A stretch of DNA of 61,088 bases, taken from Chloroflexota bacterium (lineage in GTDB: Bacteria; Chloroflexota; Dehalococcoidia; JACQUA01). The stretch spans positions 1 to 61,088 of the forward strand of contig JACQUA010000039.1 of assembly GCA_016210565.1 (NCBI GenBank). The letters are read 5' to 3'. The translations under genes were made by a program, and so were the position numbers. Positions 34,578 to 43,404 of the stretch are shown one piece after another. Below the pieces are notes generated by a model, which did no database searches, was not told the DNA's origin, and worked only from the letters and a program-made list of their open reading frames with translations. The stretch's first letter is position 1. Every line of letters begins with the position of its first letter.

Positions 34578-35723
34578 ATGAAAGTCTCTCGTATGCTCAT
34601 GACGATCGTTGTTCTTTTGTCGGCTCTGCTGATCGCCTGCGCCCCACAGGCGGAAGAGAAGCCGGCGACAGGCGCGGCCACAATTGCCACCCCCGGCGGC
34701 GACCCCAGGGCGCCGTGGCAAGTTGAATGGGACAAAGTAGTGCAGGCCGCCAAACAGGAAGGGAATCTGGTTCTCACCACCGCCGCCCCACCGAGTGTCC
34801 GGCAGGGAATCACCGAAGCCATGAAGAAGTATGACATCGAAGTAGACTTCGCGGCCGGCAGGTCAGCCGAGATAGAAGCCAAGGTACAGGCCCAGCAAAG
34901 GGCCGGACTGTATTTGACCGACGTTAACATCGGGGGATCGACGGTCCTCTTCATGATGAAGCCCGCCGGCGCTATCCAGCCGATCGACCCCTTCCTCATA
35001 TTGCCTGAGGTGCTGGACCCAAAGTCATGGTATGACAACCGGCTCCCCTGGTCCGACCCGGAGCACTTCCACTTGAATTTCCTGGCCCAGCCCATGATAC
35101 CCCTGGTGATAAACACCGACCTGGTGAAACCGGGGGAGGTCAAAGGTTACCGCGACCTCCTCGACCCCAGGTGGAAAGGCAAGCTGCTAATGCTGAACCC
35201 GTCCGTGGGCGGCGCTCCGGGGCACCATTACGTGGTAACCAGAGACGTGGTGGGCCCGGAATTCATACGGGAACTATTGACCAAACAGGAAGTCACTGTC
35301 GTCGCAGATGCGAGGCTGCATGTGGAGTGGGTGGCGCGGGGCGCCCGGTCCATTGGAGTATGGTTTGTGCAGCCAAACGCCAGGGAATTCATTAACGCCG
35401 GGGCCCCATTGACGCCGTTGATCCCGGCTGAGGGCATCGGGTTAAGCGCCGGGGCCGGGGGCGTGGCCATCTACTCCAGGCTTCCGCATCCCAACGCGGC
35501 GAAGGTCTTCGTCAACTGGTTGCTGAGCAAAGAAAGCGGCCGGATATTCGCCGAGGCCTACGGCCAGAGCGCGCGGGTAGACGTCCCGACGGACTTCCTG
35601 GACCCCCTGCTGGTCAGACAGCCCGGCGTGAAATACCACAACACCATGAACCTGGATTTCGCCGAACAAAGCGTGAAGGCCAGGACCGAGTTCAACGAGA
35701 ACTTCCGCGCCTACATCAAATAG
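34578..35723 (+). CDS. SBP10: extracellular solute-binding lipoprotein
   Basis: A 381-residue SBP. ATG at 34578 with GGAG upstream; signal ends in LLIAC (Cys21). Hallmark APWQVEWDKVVQAAKQEG. DPRWKGKLLMLNPSVGGAP, VEWVARGARSIGVW, HPNAAKVFVNWLLSKES and DVPTDFLDP are present. It follows the CoA-transferase and precedes PrpD2, so it is the receptor of the mutase/CoA-transferase/PrpD block. Its first lobe (LTTAAPPSVRQGITEAMKKYDIEVDF) is more distant from the others. Confidence 0.9.
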   Translation: MKVSRMLMTIVVLLSALLIACAPQAEEKPATGAATIATPGGDPRAPWQVEWDKVVQAAKQEGNLVLTTAAPPSVRQGITEAMKKYDIEVDFAAGRSAEIEAKVQAQQRAGLYLTDVNIGGSTVLFMMKPAGAIQPIDPFLILPEVLDPKSWYDNRLPWSDPEHFHLNFLAQPMIPLVINTDLVKPGEVKGYRDLLDPRWKGKLLMLNPSVGGAPGHHYVVTRDVVGPEFIRELLTKQEVTVVADARLHVEWVARGARSIGVWFVQPNAREFINAGAPLTPLIPAEGIGLSAGAGGVAIYSRLPHPNAAKVFVNWLLSKESGRIFAEAYGQSARVDVPTDFLDPLLVRQPGVKYHNTMNLDFAEQSVKARTEFNENFRAYIK

Positions 35724-35780
35724 CCCGTCTCTCCTCTCCCTCGATGGGAGAGGATTAAGGTGAGGGTGAAAAGTAACCGG

Positions 35781-35936
35781 AACCACGAATAAACACCAAT
35801 TAACACGAAGAAAGCTGGCTTCAGAATTCTGTCTCCGGGATCGTTAATTCCGGTTGGTCATTCGTCATTCGAATTTCGTCACTCGTCATTTCGGGCTGCT
35901 GTTCATTCGTGTCTATTCGTGTTTATTCGTGGTTTC
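35781..35936. repeat. Inverted pair of CGAATAAACAC repeats
   Basis: AACCACGAATAAACAC (from 35781) faces GTGTTTATTCGTGGTTTC (to 35938). A further copy is at 247-279. A TCATTCG tract lies between the arms. The unit fills the gap before PrpD2. Confidence 0.7.
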
Positions 35937-35957
35937 GGTCCCGAGAGGCTTCATTAG

Positions 35958-37364
35958 ATGCCGAACACCGGAGCGCCAGGAATCACCTCCGCCCTCGCCC
36001 GCTTTGTGGCTGACACGGGCCTTGAAACCATCCCTCCCGCCGCCATCGATGCCGCCAAAAAAGCCTTCATGGACTGTTTCGGGGTAGCTCTGGCCGGGAC
36101 ACTGGAGCCAGCCGCCGAAGCCATAAGGAACTTTGTCAGAGACGAGCAGGCCAGACCGGTAGCCGGGGTCCTCGGCGGCGGGTTCCGCACCAGCGCCCAG
36201 TTGGCCGCCCTGGCCAACGGAACTCAAGCCCATGCCCTGGACTACGATGACGTTGGGACCCTTCCTGTGCCGTTTCACCCCAGCGTGCCCGTCCTGCCGG
36301 TGGCCCTCGCCCTGGGGGAGGCCGCCAGCGCCTCGGGCAAAGACGTCCTCCTGGCCTACATTATTGGCGTCGAGGTCGAGACCAAGGTCGCCGCCGCTAT
36401 CAAGAAGAGCCATTTCGCCCGCGGCTGGCATCCCACCGCCACTGTCGGCGTTCTGGGGGCCACTGCCGCCGCCGCCAAACTTCTGCGACTGGATGCGGAG
36501 CAGGTAACCACTACCCTCGGCATAGCTTCTTCCCTGGCCGGAGGTCTGCGGCAGAATTTCGGCACCATGACCAAACCCCTTCATGCCGGCAACGCAGCCA
36601 GGAACGGCATAATGGCAGCTTTGCTGGCGCAAAGAGGCTTCACCGCCGCACCCGCCATCCTCGAAGCCCCCGTGGGATTCTTCACCGTCCTGGTTGGCAA
36701 AGGAGAGTACTCAGCCGAAGGACTGGCGGCTTCGCTGGGGAACCCCTTTACTTTCGACCGGCCCGGGGTGGTAATGAAGAAATACCCTTCCTGTAGAGGC
36801 ACTCACGCTTCCATTGAAGCCCTCGAAGAGCTCTTGAAGGTGCGCCACGTCTCCCCCGGTGAAGTCGAAAGAATCGAGTGCGCCGTGCCCTGCCTGGACG
36901 AAGGGCCTAACCACCTCAGCAATCCCCGGCCCCGGACGAGCCTGGAAGGAAAATTCAGCCTGGAGCATTGCCTGAGCGCCTTGCTGGTGGATGGCGAGGT
37001 CGGTTTGAGGCAGTTCTCTCAAGAAACAGTGCTCAACCCCGCCATAGAAAAAACGAGGAACAAGGTTAGGGTCCTCCCCCTGAACGACAGGCCCGGTCAG
37101 ACCAGGGCGGAGGAGGACCTGCGGGCAAGGGTAACGATGCAGCTCAGGGATGGGACCCGGCTATCCCGCGTCAGACAGATCGCCAGGGGAACCGAAGCCC
37201 CCTGGCCCTGGGAAGATGTTATCCGGAAGTTCCGCCAGTGCGCCAGACTCGCTCTGCCCCCGGGGACCGTGAGCGAGCTGGCCGGCCGCCTCCGCCGCCT
37301 GGACGAGCTCAAAAAGGCCTCCGAAATCGTCGACCTGGCCCTGGGCGATTCAAACCACAGGTGA
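35958..37364 (+). CDS. MmgE/PrpD family protein 2
   Basis: A 468-residue MmgE/PrpD protein. KKAFMDCFGVALAGTLEP near residue 35, HALDYDDVG near residue 92, GIASSLAGGLRQNFGTMTKPLHAG near residue 200 and MKKYPSCRGTHASIEALEEL near residue 275 are the family blocks; the TKPLHAG stretch matches TKPLDAG in PrpD1. GAGG lies nine bases before the ATG. It follows SBP10 by 234 bases. By family a dehydratase, epimerase or decarboxylase of a branched hydroxy acid; with the mutase and CaiB this block could handle branched-chain dicarboxylates. Confidence 0.9.
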   Translation: MPNTGAPGITSALARFVADTGLETIPPAAIDAAKKAFMDCFGVALAGTLEPAAEAIRNFVRDEQARPVAGVLGGGFRTSAQLAALANGTQAHALDYDDVGTLPVPFHPSVPVLPVALALGEAASASGKDVLLAYIIGVEVETKVAAAIKKSHFARGWHPTATVGVLGATAAAAKLLRLDAEQVTTTLGIASSLAGGLRQNFGTMTKPLHAGNAARNGIMAALLAQRGFTAAPAILEAPVGFFTVLVGKGEYSAEGLAASLGNPFTFDRPGVVMKKYPSCRGTHASIEALEELLKVRHVSPGEVERIECAVPCLDEGPNHLSNPRPRTSLEGKFSLEHCLSALLVDGEVGLRQFSQETVLNPAIEKTRNKVRVLPLNDRPGQTRAEEDLRARVTMQLRDGTRLSRVRQIARGTEAPWPWEDVIRKFRQCARLALPPGTVSELAGRLRRLDELKKASEIVDLALGDSNHR

Positions 37365-37367
37365 ACC

Positions 37368-37476
37368 GGTACCACAGGCCACCGCGCCTGTGAGCCACGA
37401 ACGAGACCGACGTCGGCTTGAACATGCCTTCCTCATGCAAGATACAGCGCTCACAGGCAGGGACGCCTGTAGTACC
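37368..37476. repeat. Paired ACAGGC palindromes (forward + reverse)
   Basis: Forward copy 37368-37394 (with CGCGCCTGTG) and reverse copy 37450-37476 (CACAGGCAGGGACGCCTGTAG) fill the convergent PrpD2/FAD3 gap. Confidence 0.8.
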
Positions 37477-37515
37477 AAAGGGCTGTCCACCCTCTTGCCT
37501 CCCACCTCTTACCTG

Positions 37516-39045
37516 TTATTCCCGGTTCTTCTCCGCCATGGCGTTACGGCCGCAGATGATGCCCGAGACAATGCACTCGGCCAGGTTGGAGGCGCCCGGA
37601 TAGAGGAAACCCCAGATAGAGCCGAATTCGCCCCCGGCATAGAGCCGCGGTATCGGAGAGCCGTCCAGGGCGCTCACCACCTGGCTTCTGGCATTCCTCT
37701 TCGGCCCACCCTGCGTGTTCACGATGCTGACCACGCACTCGACGCCATAGTATGGCGGGGCGTCAACCGGCGCCAGCGTGCCGGGCTTCCTCCGGTATTC
37801 CGGGTCCGAACCGGAGGAGCAGTAGCGATTGTAATCGCCGACCGTCTTTTCAAGCCCCGCCGGGGCAATCCCCATCTTCGCCGCCAGCTCGGCCAGGCTG
37901 CCCGCCTCCTTGATCCATCCCTTCTGGATTTCGGCGCTGTTGTCCCGGCTCCAGGCATAAACCTCCCGGGCGCTGTTGTAGGTGATGAACGGCGGCGCGC
38001 CCTGGAACCTCTCGGTGAGGATGATCGGGCCCGCCTGTCTCACCTTCTCGTCGAAGACCATGTACCAGGGGGAATTGGGCCATTCGGCGTCGCGGCTCGC
38101 GTCCGGCGCGGCCGGGAAATCGAAAATCTCCAGGTGCGACTTGGCGTGGCGGGGACTGGTGCTTTCATCCCGGAACCTCCGGCCGTACCGGTTCACGTCT
38201 ATCCACCCCTGACCTTTGGGCTGCAACCAGTACGCCGCCGCCATTCCATCAGGTTTGAATCCCTGGGTCCCCCACTCGATTGTATCCATGTGCCATAGGT
38301 CAGCCCCGGCCGCCATGACCATTTTGATGCCATCGCCGGTGTTGTAAGGAGTGCCCGAGGTGTACATCCTGGCGGGGGCCGGGTTGATGTAGGTGGCCAG
38401 CATGTCAGGATTTGCCTCAAAGCCGCCGCAGGTCATGACCACGGCCTTCTTCGCCCTGACGGCCAGACTCGTCCCGTGGCTTTCGGCAATGACGCCCAGG
38501 ATTTCCTTCGTGACAGGGTCCTGGACCAGCCTCTTTGCGGGCGTCCGCAGCATTATCTCCACGCCCAGTTTCTTTACAATGCCGTCCAGGAAAGCGAACA
38601 GGTCCCGGCCACAGCCCCGCACATAACCCTCGCCGCTTTCCAGGGTCATCACCGGGAATTCATCGGGCACACCCATGTTCCCGTACGGGCCAGGTTCTCG
38701 TTTGGATTCCCCGAACCTGGCGCCGCGTTTCACGAACCAGGGTTTGATTTCCACCCACGTCTCCGCAAAAACACGGGACGTCTCGGCATCGACGGTGCCC
38801 AGTCCCAGGTTCTTGATGTATTGCGCGGTCTGCCGCGCGTCAGTGGGACACCTCATCCCGCCGCTGCAAACTGCGCTGCTGCCCCCGGCCTCTGGCGCCT
38901 TTTCCAGGAGAATCGCCCTTCCTCCCGCCTCGGCCACGGTTATTGCCGCCACGGCCCCCGCCCCGCCATATCCCACGATCACTACATCAGCCTCTTTGTC
39001 CCATTTACCGGGTAGCGAGTCCTTTGCCTCGATTGTCTGTCTTAT
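37516..39045 (-). CDS. FAD oxidoreductase 3 (ketosteroid dehydrogenase/fumarate reductase-like)
   Basis: A flavoprotein of about 509 residues, similar in layout to FAD oxidoreductase 2. The first canonical start in frame is a GTG at 38982, but that would begin inside the first FAD strand. The frame stays open back to a stop at about 39060, and a strong GGGAGGA (39051-39057) sits six bases before an ATA at 39043-39045. This start adds IRQTIEAKDSLPGKWDKEADV, whose end matches LTWDAEADV in FAD2. FAD motif VIVGYGGAGAVAAITVAEAGG; later CGGFEANPDM, GDGIKMVMAAGADLWHMD and LYAGGEFGSIWGFLYPGASNLAEC. It follows the molybdopterin enzyme by 284 bases and may share its electrons; substrate unknown. Confidence 0.85.
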   Translation of the reverse strand: MRQTIEAKDSLPGKWDKEADVVIVGYGGAGAVAAITVAEAGGRAILLEKAPEAGGSSAVCSGGMRCPTDARQTAQYIKNLGLGTVDAETSRVFAETWVEIKPWFVKRGARFGESKREPGPYGNMGVPDEFPVMTLESGEGYVRGCGRDLFAFLDGIVKKLGVEIMLRTPAKRLVQDPVTKEILGVIAESHGTSLAVRAKKAVVMTCGGFEANPDMLATYINPAPARMYTSGTPYNTGDGIKMVMAAGADLWHMDTIEWGTQGFKPDGMAAAYWLQPKGQGWIDVNRYGRRFRDESTSPRHAKSHLEIFDFPAAPDASRDAEWPNSPWYMVFDEKVRQAGPIILTERFQGAPPFITYNSAREVYAWSRDNSAEIQKGWIKEAGSLAELAAKMGIAPAGLEKTVGDYNRYCSSGSDPEYRRKPGTLAPVDAPPYYGVECVVSIVNTQGGPKRNARSQVVSALDGSPIPRLYAGGEFGSIWGFLYPGASNLAECIVSGIICGRNAMAEKNRE

Positions 39046-39070
39046 CGTAGTCCTCCCAGGTCAAATTCAA

Positions 39071-39327
39071 TGCCACAGGCCTCACGCCTGTGAGCCCGTG
39101 CAGCCAGTACCACAGGCCGCCGTGCCTGTGACCGCCTGCAACAGCAAACCATACCAGATGAAAATGGTCCGGCCTTGCCCGGCCAAGCCGTACGGGCACG
39201 TTGCAGGTGCCCTCCAGCAACCGGTCACGGACCGAAGATTCCCAGCTTTGCCCTAGCTCCGGCCCCCGCAGGCACGGTGGCCTGCGGTACCGCGCGCCGT
39301 CGCACAGGCGAGGACTCCTGTGGCGCC
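39071..39327. repeat. Cluster of four ACAGGC-family palindromes
   Basis: Two forward copies (39071-39094, 39106-39131) and two reverse copies (39267-39291, 39301-39327) lie between the molybdopterin enzyme and FAD oxidoreductase 3. The copy at 39267 uses the co-varied stem CGCAGGC/GCCTGCG. Confidence 0.8.
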
Positions 39328-39329
39328 GG

Positions 39330-41567
39330 TCAGTACGTTTTGCACGGGTAAATCTTACACAGCGCCGTCTTCAGCGGCCAGCCGCCGCTTCGCTGGTTAC
39401 ATCGCTCCGGGTCGTCGTCAGTCAGCACGTTCACATTCGATTCCCACACCCCACCCAGCCACGGCTCCTCCCCGGGCAGCTCCGGGAACCACCAGCCATG
39501 CTCGGCGTGAACCACCCGCGGGTCGATTCCGTCGAAACAGACGCACCTCTGTCTTATCCGACCCCGCGGCGTCTCGATCCATATCCAGTCGCCGTCCTCG
39601 ATGCCGAGCTCTTTGGCAGTCTCGGGGTGCACCTGGACGCGGGGATCTGGCCGCCTCTTCCTGATAGACTCGATCTGCCGGTACTCGGAGTGGAAATAGG
39701 GCTGGAACCGGCCTCCGGTAATCAGCATCAAGGGATAATCTCTCGCCAGGTCGGGACGGCTGATGGGGCTTTCTTTGGGTTCGTGGAACGCGGGCAAAGG
39801 GTCATAACCCAGCTTCTCCAGGACCGTGGAGTAGAGCTCCAGCTTGCGCGTGGGCGTGCCGAAGCCCTCCTTCAACTCGTATTTCCTGAAAACGTCGGAG
39901 GTGCCGTGCATGCCGTTCTTCTTTTCCATGAACTCAGTGAAGTCCATGCCGAGGGGTTGCAGCAGATGGTCGTATGCCTGGCGAAGCGACTCCCACGGCC
40001 AGTAGTCCTCCTGGCCCAGCCTGACGCCCAGCCCGCGGAAGAAGTCATACTCGGTGCGGTAGTCGAATTCACCTTCTCTTTTCGCCGGCAAGGCAGCCTC
40101 GCCGCCGGTTATCCGGGTATCCATGCCGAAGGAGTATTGAAGCTCCGGCCTTTCCAGCCAGCAGGCGGAGGGCAGCACATAGTCTGCCAGTTGGGCACTG
40201 GGCGTCAGCCAGAAGTCCTTCACCACATAGAGGTCCAGGCTCTTGAGGGCTTTGTAGACCAGCTTCGTGTTCGCCTGGGTGAGCATCGGATTGCTGAACA
40301 CCGATATGCCGGCGCGGACCGGGTACGGCCTCCCCGTCACCACGGCCCGCAGCAGCGAAGGGTAATGGGCATAGGCCGGCGTGGCGCTCTCTTTGCCCCA
40401 GAACCTGATGTTGGATTCCGAGATAGCCTGCCGGCCCGGCCAGGTCAGCATCCGGAACCGGTCCGACCCTAGCTGCTTCTTCTTTTGTTCGGGGGACAGC
40501 TTTCCCGGCAACTCCATTTCAATCTCGGTAACGATATCCGTGGGGCCCGGGACGTACTCCCCGCCCTCCACGTCGATGTTGCCCAGGATCGCCGCCAGTA
40601 TCATCCTGGACTGGATGGCTTCCATGTGGTCTTCCAGTTGCTCCATCCCCATGCCGTTGAACGAGACGCCCGGCCGGTTGGTCGCGTACAAACGGGCCGC
40701 CTCGCGGATCTTATCCGCCGGCACCCAGGTTATCTCCGCAACCCTTTCAGGCGGATAGTCCCTGACCCTTTCCGCCAGCTTGTCGAACCCGTAGCACCAT
40801 TTCCTGACGAATTCTTTGTCGTGAAGACCTTCTTCGATGACCACGTTTATCATCGCCAGCAGCAGGGCGGCATCGGTGCCCGGCCGCGGCTGCAGCCAGA
40901 TATCAGCCGCTTCGGCGGTCTGCGTCTTCCGGGGATCGACGACGATAATCTTTGTGCCCAGTTTTTTCACGTCCAGCAAGGATTTCCAGACGCGCATCCT
41001 GGCCGGCGGCAAGTCGGTCCCGATGAACAGGGCGCTTTTGGTGGGCGGCCCGCCCGTCATGCCTTTGGGAATGGTGAAACCGGCCCGGGTCCTGAGAGGC
41101 CAGCCGAACATGGCGGCCCCCATTCCCACCACCGGGCCAAAACATATCTGGACCGGCCCGGCGGGGTTCGGCGAACCAAACAGGTTAAGGAAGCGCATCG
41201 TCGTCCAGATGCTGCTGCGGTTGGTCCCCTCCGTCACGAACACGGTTTCCGGCCCGTACCTGGCGCTGAGCGTCTTGAGCTGCCCGGCGATGCCGTCCAG
41301 GGCCTCATCCCAGGTTATCCTCTCCCATTTGTTCTCGCCCTTTTCACCCCTTCTCTTCAGCGGAAAGCGTATTCTGTCGGGATGATTGACGTACTCCCTG
41401 GCGGCGCTGAGCCGGATACATCCCCGGGTCGGCGGGATCATCTGCCCGGCCCGCGGGTCCGATGGGTCCTCCTCTATTCTGACCAGCCTGCCATTATCGG
41501 AATGGACGGCAACCCGGCAGCGGGCGTGACACCACCGGCACAACGCTTTCGTAACGACTTCGTTCAT
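39330..41567 (-). CDS. Cytoplasmic molybdopterin/tungstopterin oxidoreductase (acetylene hydratase-like)
   Basis: A 745-residue DMSO-reductase superfamily protein (PF04879, PF00384, PF01568). Four Cys (10, 13, 17, 50) form an N-terminal [4Fe-4S] site. Cys142 in GPVQICFGPV is the probable metal ligand, at almost the same place as in acetylene hydratase. DVKKLGTKIIVVDPRKTQTAEAADIWLQPRPGTDAALLLA binds the dinucleotide cofactor. The C-terminal domain begins near RVQVHPETAKELGIEDGDWIWIETPRG. There is no Tat signal, no electron-transfer Fe-S partner and no membrane subunit nearby, so it should be soluble and could be a non-redox hydratase or transhydroxylase, or use the flavoprotein next door. ATG follows GGAGGAG. 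Confidence 0.9.
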   Translation of the reverse strand: MNEVVTKALCRWCHARCRVAVHSDNGRLVRIEEDPSDPRAGQMIPPTRGCIRLSAAREYVNHPDRIRFPLKRRGEKGENKWERITWDEALDGIAGQLKTLSARYGPETVFVTEGTNRSSIWTTMRFLNLFGSPNPAGPVQICFGPVVGMGAAMFGWPLRTRAGFTIPKGMTGGPPTKSALFIGTDLPPARMRVWKSLLDVKKLGTKIIVVDPRKTQTAEAADIWLQPRPGTDAALLLAMINVVIEEGLHDKEFVRKWCYGFDKLAERVRDYPPERVAEITWVPADKIREAARLYATNRPGVSFNGMGMEQLEDHMEAIQSRMILAAILGNIDVEGGEYVPGPTDIVTEIEMELPGKLSPEQKKKQLGSDRFRMLTWPGRQAISESNIRFWGKESATPAYAHYPSLLRAVVTGRPYPVRAGISVFSNPMLTQANTKLVYKALKSLDLYVVKDFWLTPSAQLADYVLPSACWLERPELQYSFGMDTRITGGEAALPAKREGEFDYRTEYDFFRGLGVRLGQEDYWPWESLRQAYDHLLQPLGMDFTEFMEKKNGMHGTSDVFRKYELKEGFGTPTRKLELYSTVLEKLGYDPLPAFHEPKESPISRPDLARDYPLMLITGGRFQPYFHSEYRQIESIRKRRPDPRVQVHPETAKELGIEDGDWIWIETPRGRIRQRCVCFDGIDPRVVHAEHGWWFPELPGEEPWLGGVWESNVNVLTDDDPERCNQRSGGWPLKTALCKIYPCKTY

Positions 41568-41582
41568 ATATACTCCTCCGGA

Positions 41583-41629
41583 GATTCAAGATTCAAGATT
41601 CAAGATTCAAGATTCAAGATTCAAGATTC
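41583..41629. repeat. GATTCAA tandem repeat
   Basis: Six full copies of the 7-base unit GATTCAA plus GATTC lie 16 bases upstream of the molybdopterin enzyme start. They are perfect copies, so length variation by slippage is possible. A TCATTCG tract (41673-41745) follows. Confidence 0.9.
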
Positions 41630-41717
41630 CCCACCCCGCCCGCCGGCTATGCACTGTCATGCGCCCTCATGGGATTCGTCATTCGGGCTCCGTCATTCGT
41701 AATTGATTGGTCATTCG

Positions 41718-42410
41718 TCATTCGGACTTCGTCATTTGGGCTTGCGTCAGGCAAGCCAGCGCTTCTTCCAGCGTAATGACATCGGCGTACTTGGCGTCCA
41801 TGTCGAACAGATTGACCAGGTGCGATAGTTCCAGCCGATCATAGCAGCATTCCTCCACCACGAAAACGTTGTAGCCCAGGGAGCAGGCGTCCACCACGCT
41901 GGCGCGGACGCATCCCGAGGTGCTGTTCCCGGCCACCAGCAGATTATCGATCTTCTTCAGCCGGAGGTAGTTGTCCAGGGGCGTGTCAAAGAAGGCGCTG
42001 GCGCGGGTCTTCCGGACCACGAGTTCCTGTGGCAGCGGGGCGATCTCTTCAGGCATTTCTTCGGCCTTGAGGTCCAGGGGGCCTCTCTGGTCGTTTTTGG
42101 TAGAGCTCCGGCCCATGTGATGCCGGGTCACGGCGTCACCGGTCACAAAGACCATGGGGACTCGTCTGTCGCGGCAGGCCGTCAGCAGCTTCTGCATGCC
42201 GGCCACCGCCTCCCACCCGGCCAGCCCGCAGGCCAGCGGAGTGGTCTTCGTGGCCTCCAAAATGGGAGTGCCGCGAGGCCCCAGCGTCCGCCAGTTGGTA
42301 TCGATAATGACGAAAGCCAGCTTCTCCGACGGCAGCGCCCTTCTCTGCCTCCGCAGCCTGGCTATCACCTCCCGGTCTTGCCCGCTATAGATTTCCTGCC
42401 AGCGTCTCAT
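41718..42410 (-). CDS. Isochorismatase-like cysteine hydrolase
   Basis: A 230-residue cysteine hydrolase (PF00857; N-carbamoylsarcosine amidase, nicotinamidase, maleamate amidase relatives). The Asp-Lys-Cys triad is visible: Asp37 in FVIIDTNW, Lys134 in VVRKTRASAFF and Cys167 in NSTSGCVRASVVDA. The ATG at 42410 follows GAGG; a much longer frame upstream reads through repeats and is rejected. It hydrolyses amide or ester bonds in small acids by family. It is 150 bases upstream of the molybdopterin gene and divergent from the LUD gene. An aromatic-acid or pyridine route is a plausible setting (inference). Confidence 0.92.
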   Translation of the reverse strand: MRRWQEIYSGQDREVIARLRRQRRALPSEKLAFVIIDTNWRTLGPRGTPILEATKTTPLACGLAGWEAVAGMQKLLTACRDRRVPMVFVTGDAVTRHHMGRSSTKNDQRGPLDLKAEEMPEEIAPLPQELVVRKTRASAFFDTPLDNYLRLKKIDNLLVAGNSTSGCVRASVVDACSLGYNVFVVEECCYDRLELSHLVNLFDMDAKYADVITLEEALACLTQAQMTKSE

Positions 42411-42735
42411 GGCTAACCTCCTTGTTGCGGCAGTGTACCAAATATGGCGGCCTGATAGCAACCCGACCCGGAACTTCCCATAGGGGCGAACCCGTCCCCA
42501 CGCATCGCCCCGATGCATCGGGGTCGCAGAGCGGAGTGTGTTCGCCCGCCCGGTACCACAGGCCACCCTGCCCGTGTGACCCGGTAGTTGTGCCACTGCC
42601 TTCTGGCCTCGATTGACCTTGTCCCAACGGCAGTCGCACCGGCCGTTCGGTTTTGACCGTTCCTTGACACCGTTTTGCGCTGCGTGATAGTCTGTCTCCG
42701 CCTGAAACGAGTCTTCCTGCTCCGGAGTCAGATCC
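42411..42735. other. Divergent gap isochorismatase-like / LUD
   Basis: No gene in 325 bases. It contains GTAGGGGC-type fragments (about 42480-42550), a CCCCGATGCATCGGGG palindrome near 42508-42524 and an ACAGGC-family copy (42552-42578, with a CCCGTG change that weakens the stem). No clear promoter was found for either gene. Confidence 0.55.
42552..42578 (+). repeat. ACAGGC palindrome, decayed copy
   Basis: GGTACCACAGGCCACCCTGCCCGTGTGAC: the right arm has changed from GCCTGTG to GCCCGTG, breaking one stem pair. Confidence 0.7.
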
Positions 42736-43404
42736 ATGCCTTTTCAAGATTTATCACTTGACGACAGCATGATTCAGAAGATCATAGCGAAGTTCAAGAG
42801 GAACAACATGATCGCCTGGTTTGTTCCGGACCGGCAGACGGCGCTGAGCAAGGCCCTGTCTTTGATCCCGGAGGGCGCGAGCATCGGCCTGGGCGACTCA
42901 GTGGCGCTCCAGCAGATTGGCTTGCTCGACGTGCTCCGCCGGGAAAGCAAGCTCGGGAACTACCGCCTTTTTGACCGCTATCGCCACGGGATAAGCCCCG
43001 AGGGCGTGGAGGATGACGGCCTGAACAAATACCGCGCCCTCACCGCCGACATCTTCCTCCTCGGCGCCAATGCGGTGACCCTGGACGGGAAGCTGGTTAA
43101 CATCGACGGAGCCGGGACGAGGGTGGCCCCCCTCATATTCGGCCCGAAGAAGGTCATCGTGGTGGTCGGAATAAACAAGATCGTCCGCAATGTTGAAGAA
43201 GGGCTGCGCCGGATAAAGGAAGTGGCGGCGCCTCTGAACGCGGCGCGCCACGCCAGCAAGCTGCCGTGTGTCAGGACCGGGAAGTGCAACGACTGCAGCA
43301 GCCCGCAAAGAATCTGCTGCTACACAGTCATTGTAGATAAGGCCTGGGGACGGGACAAGGGGCGGATCAACGTGATAATCGTGGGTGAAAAGCTCGGCCT
43401 CTAA
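42736..43404 (+). CDS. LUD domain protein (lactate utilisation family) with C-terminal Cys cluster
   Basis: A 222-residue LUD-domain protein (PF02589, formerly DUF162; LutC/YkgG relatives). The core has FVPDRQTALSKALSLIPEGASIGLGDSVAL and the strand GADAV-like LLGANAVTLDGKLVNIDGAGTRVAPLIFGPKKVIVVVG. The C-terminus carries CVRTGKCNDCSSPQRICC, a Cys motif common in the stand-alone LUD proteins of anaerobes and possibly metal- or redox-linked. GGAG precedes the ATG by nine bases. LutA and LutB partners are absent. Function is therefore uncertain beyond the fold; a link to electron flow or organic-acid use is inference. Confidence 0.88.
   Translation: MPFQDLSLDDSMIQKIIAKFKRNNMIAWFVPDRQTALSKALSLIPEGASIGLGDSVALQQIGLLDVLRRESKLGNYRLFDRYRHGISPEGVEDDGLNKYRALTADIFLLGANAVTLDGKLVNIDGAGTRVAPLIFGPKKVIVVVGINKIVRNVEEGLRRIKEVAAPLNAARHASKLPCVRTGKCNDCSSPQRICCYTVIVDKAWGRDKGRINVIIVGEKLGL

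Noticed and set aside
41583..41629. Tandem repeats as a CRISPR array
   Set aside because: The unit is 7 bases with no spacers, and no cas gene is near.
42411..42737. Long N-terminal extension of the isochorismatase-like protein
   Set aside because: It translates repeats, including an ACAGGC copy, and overlaps the divergent LUD start.
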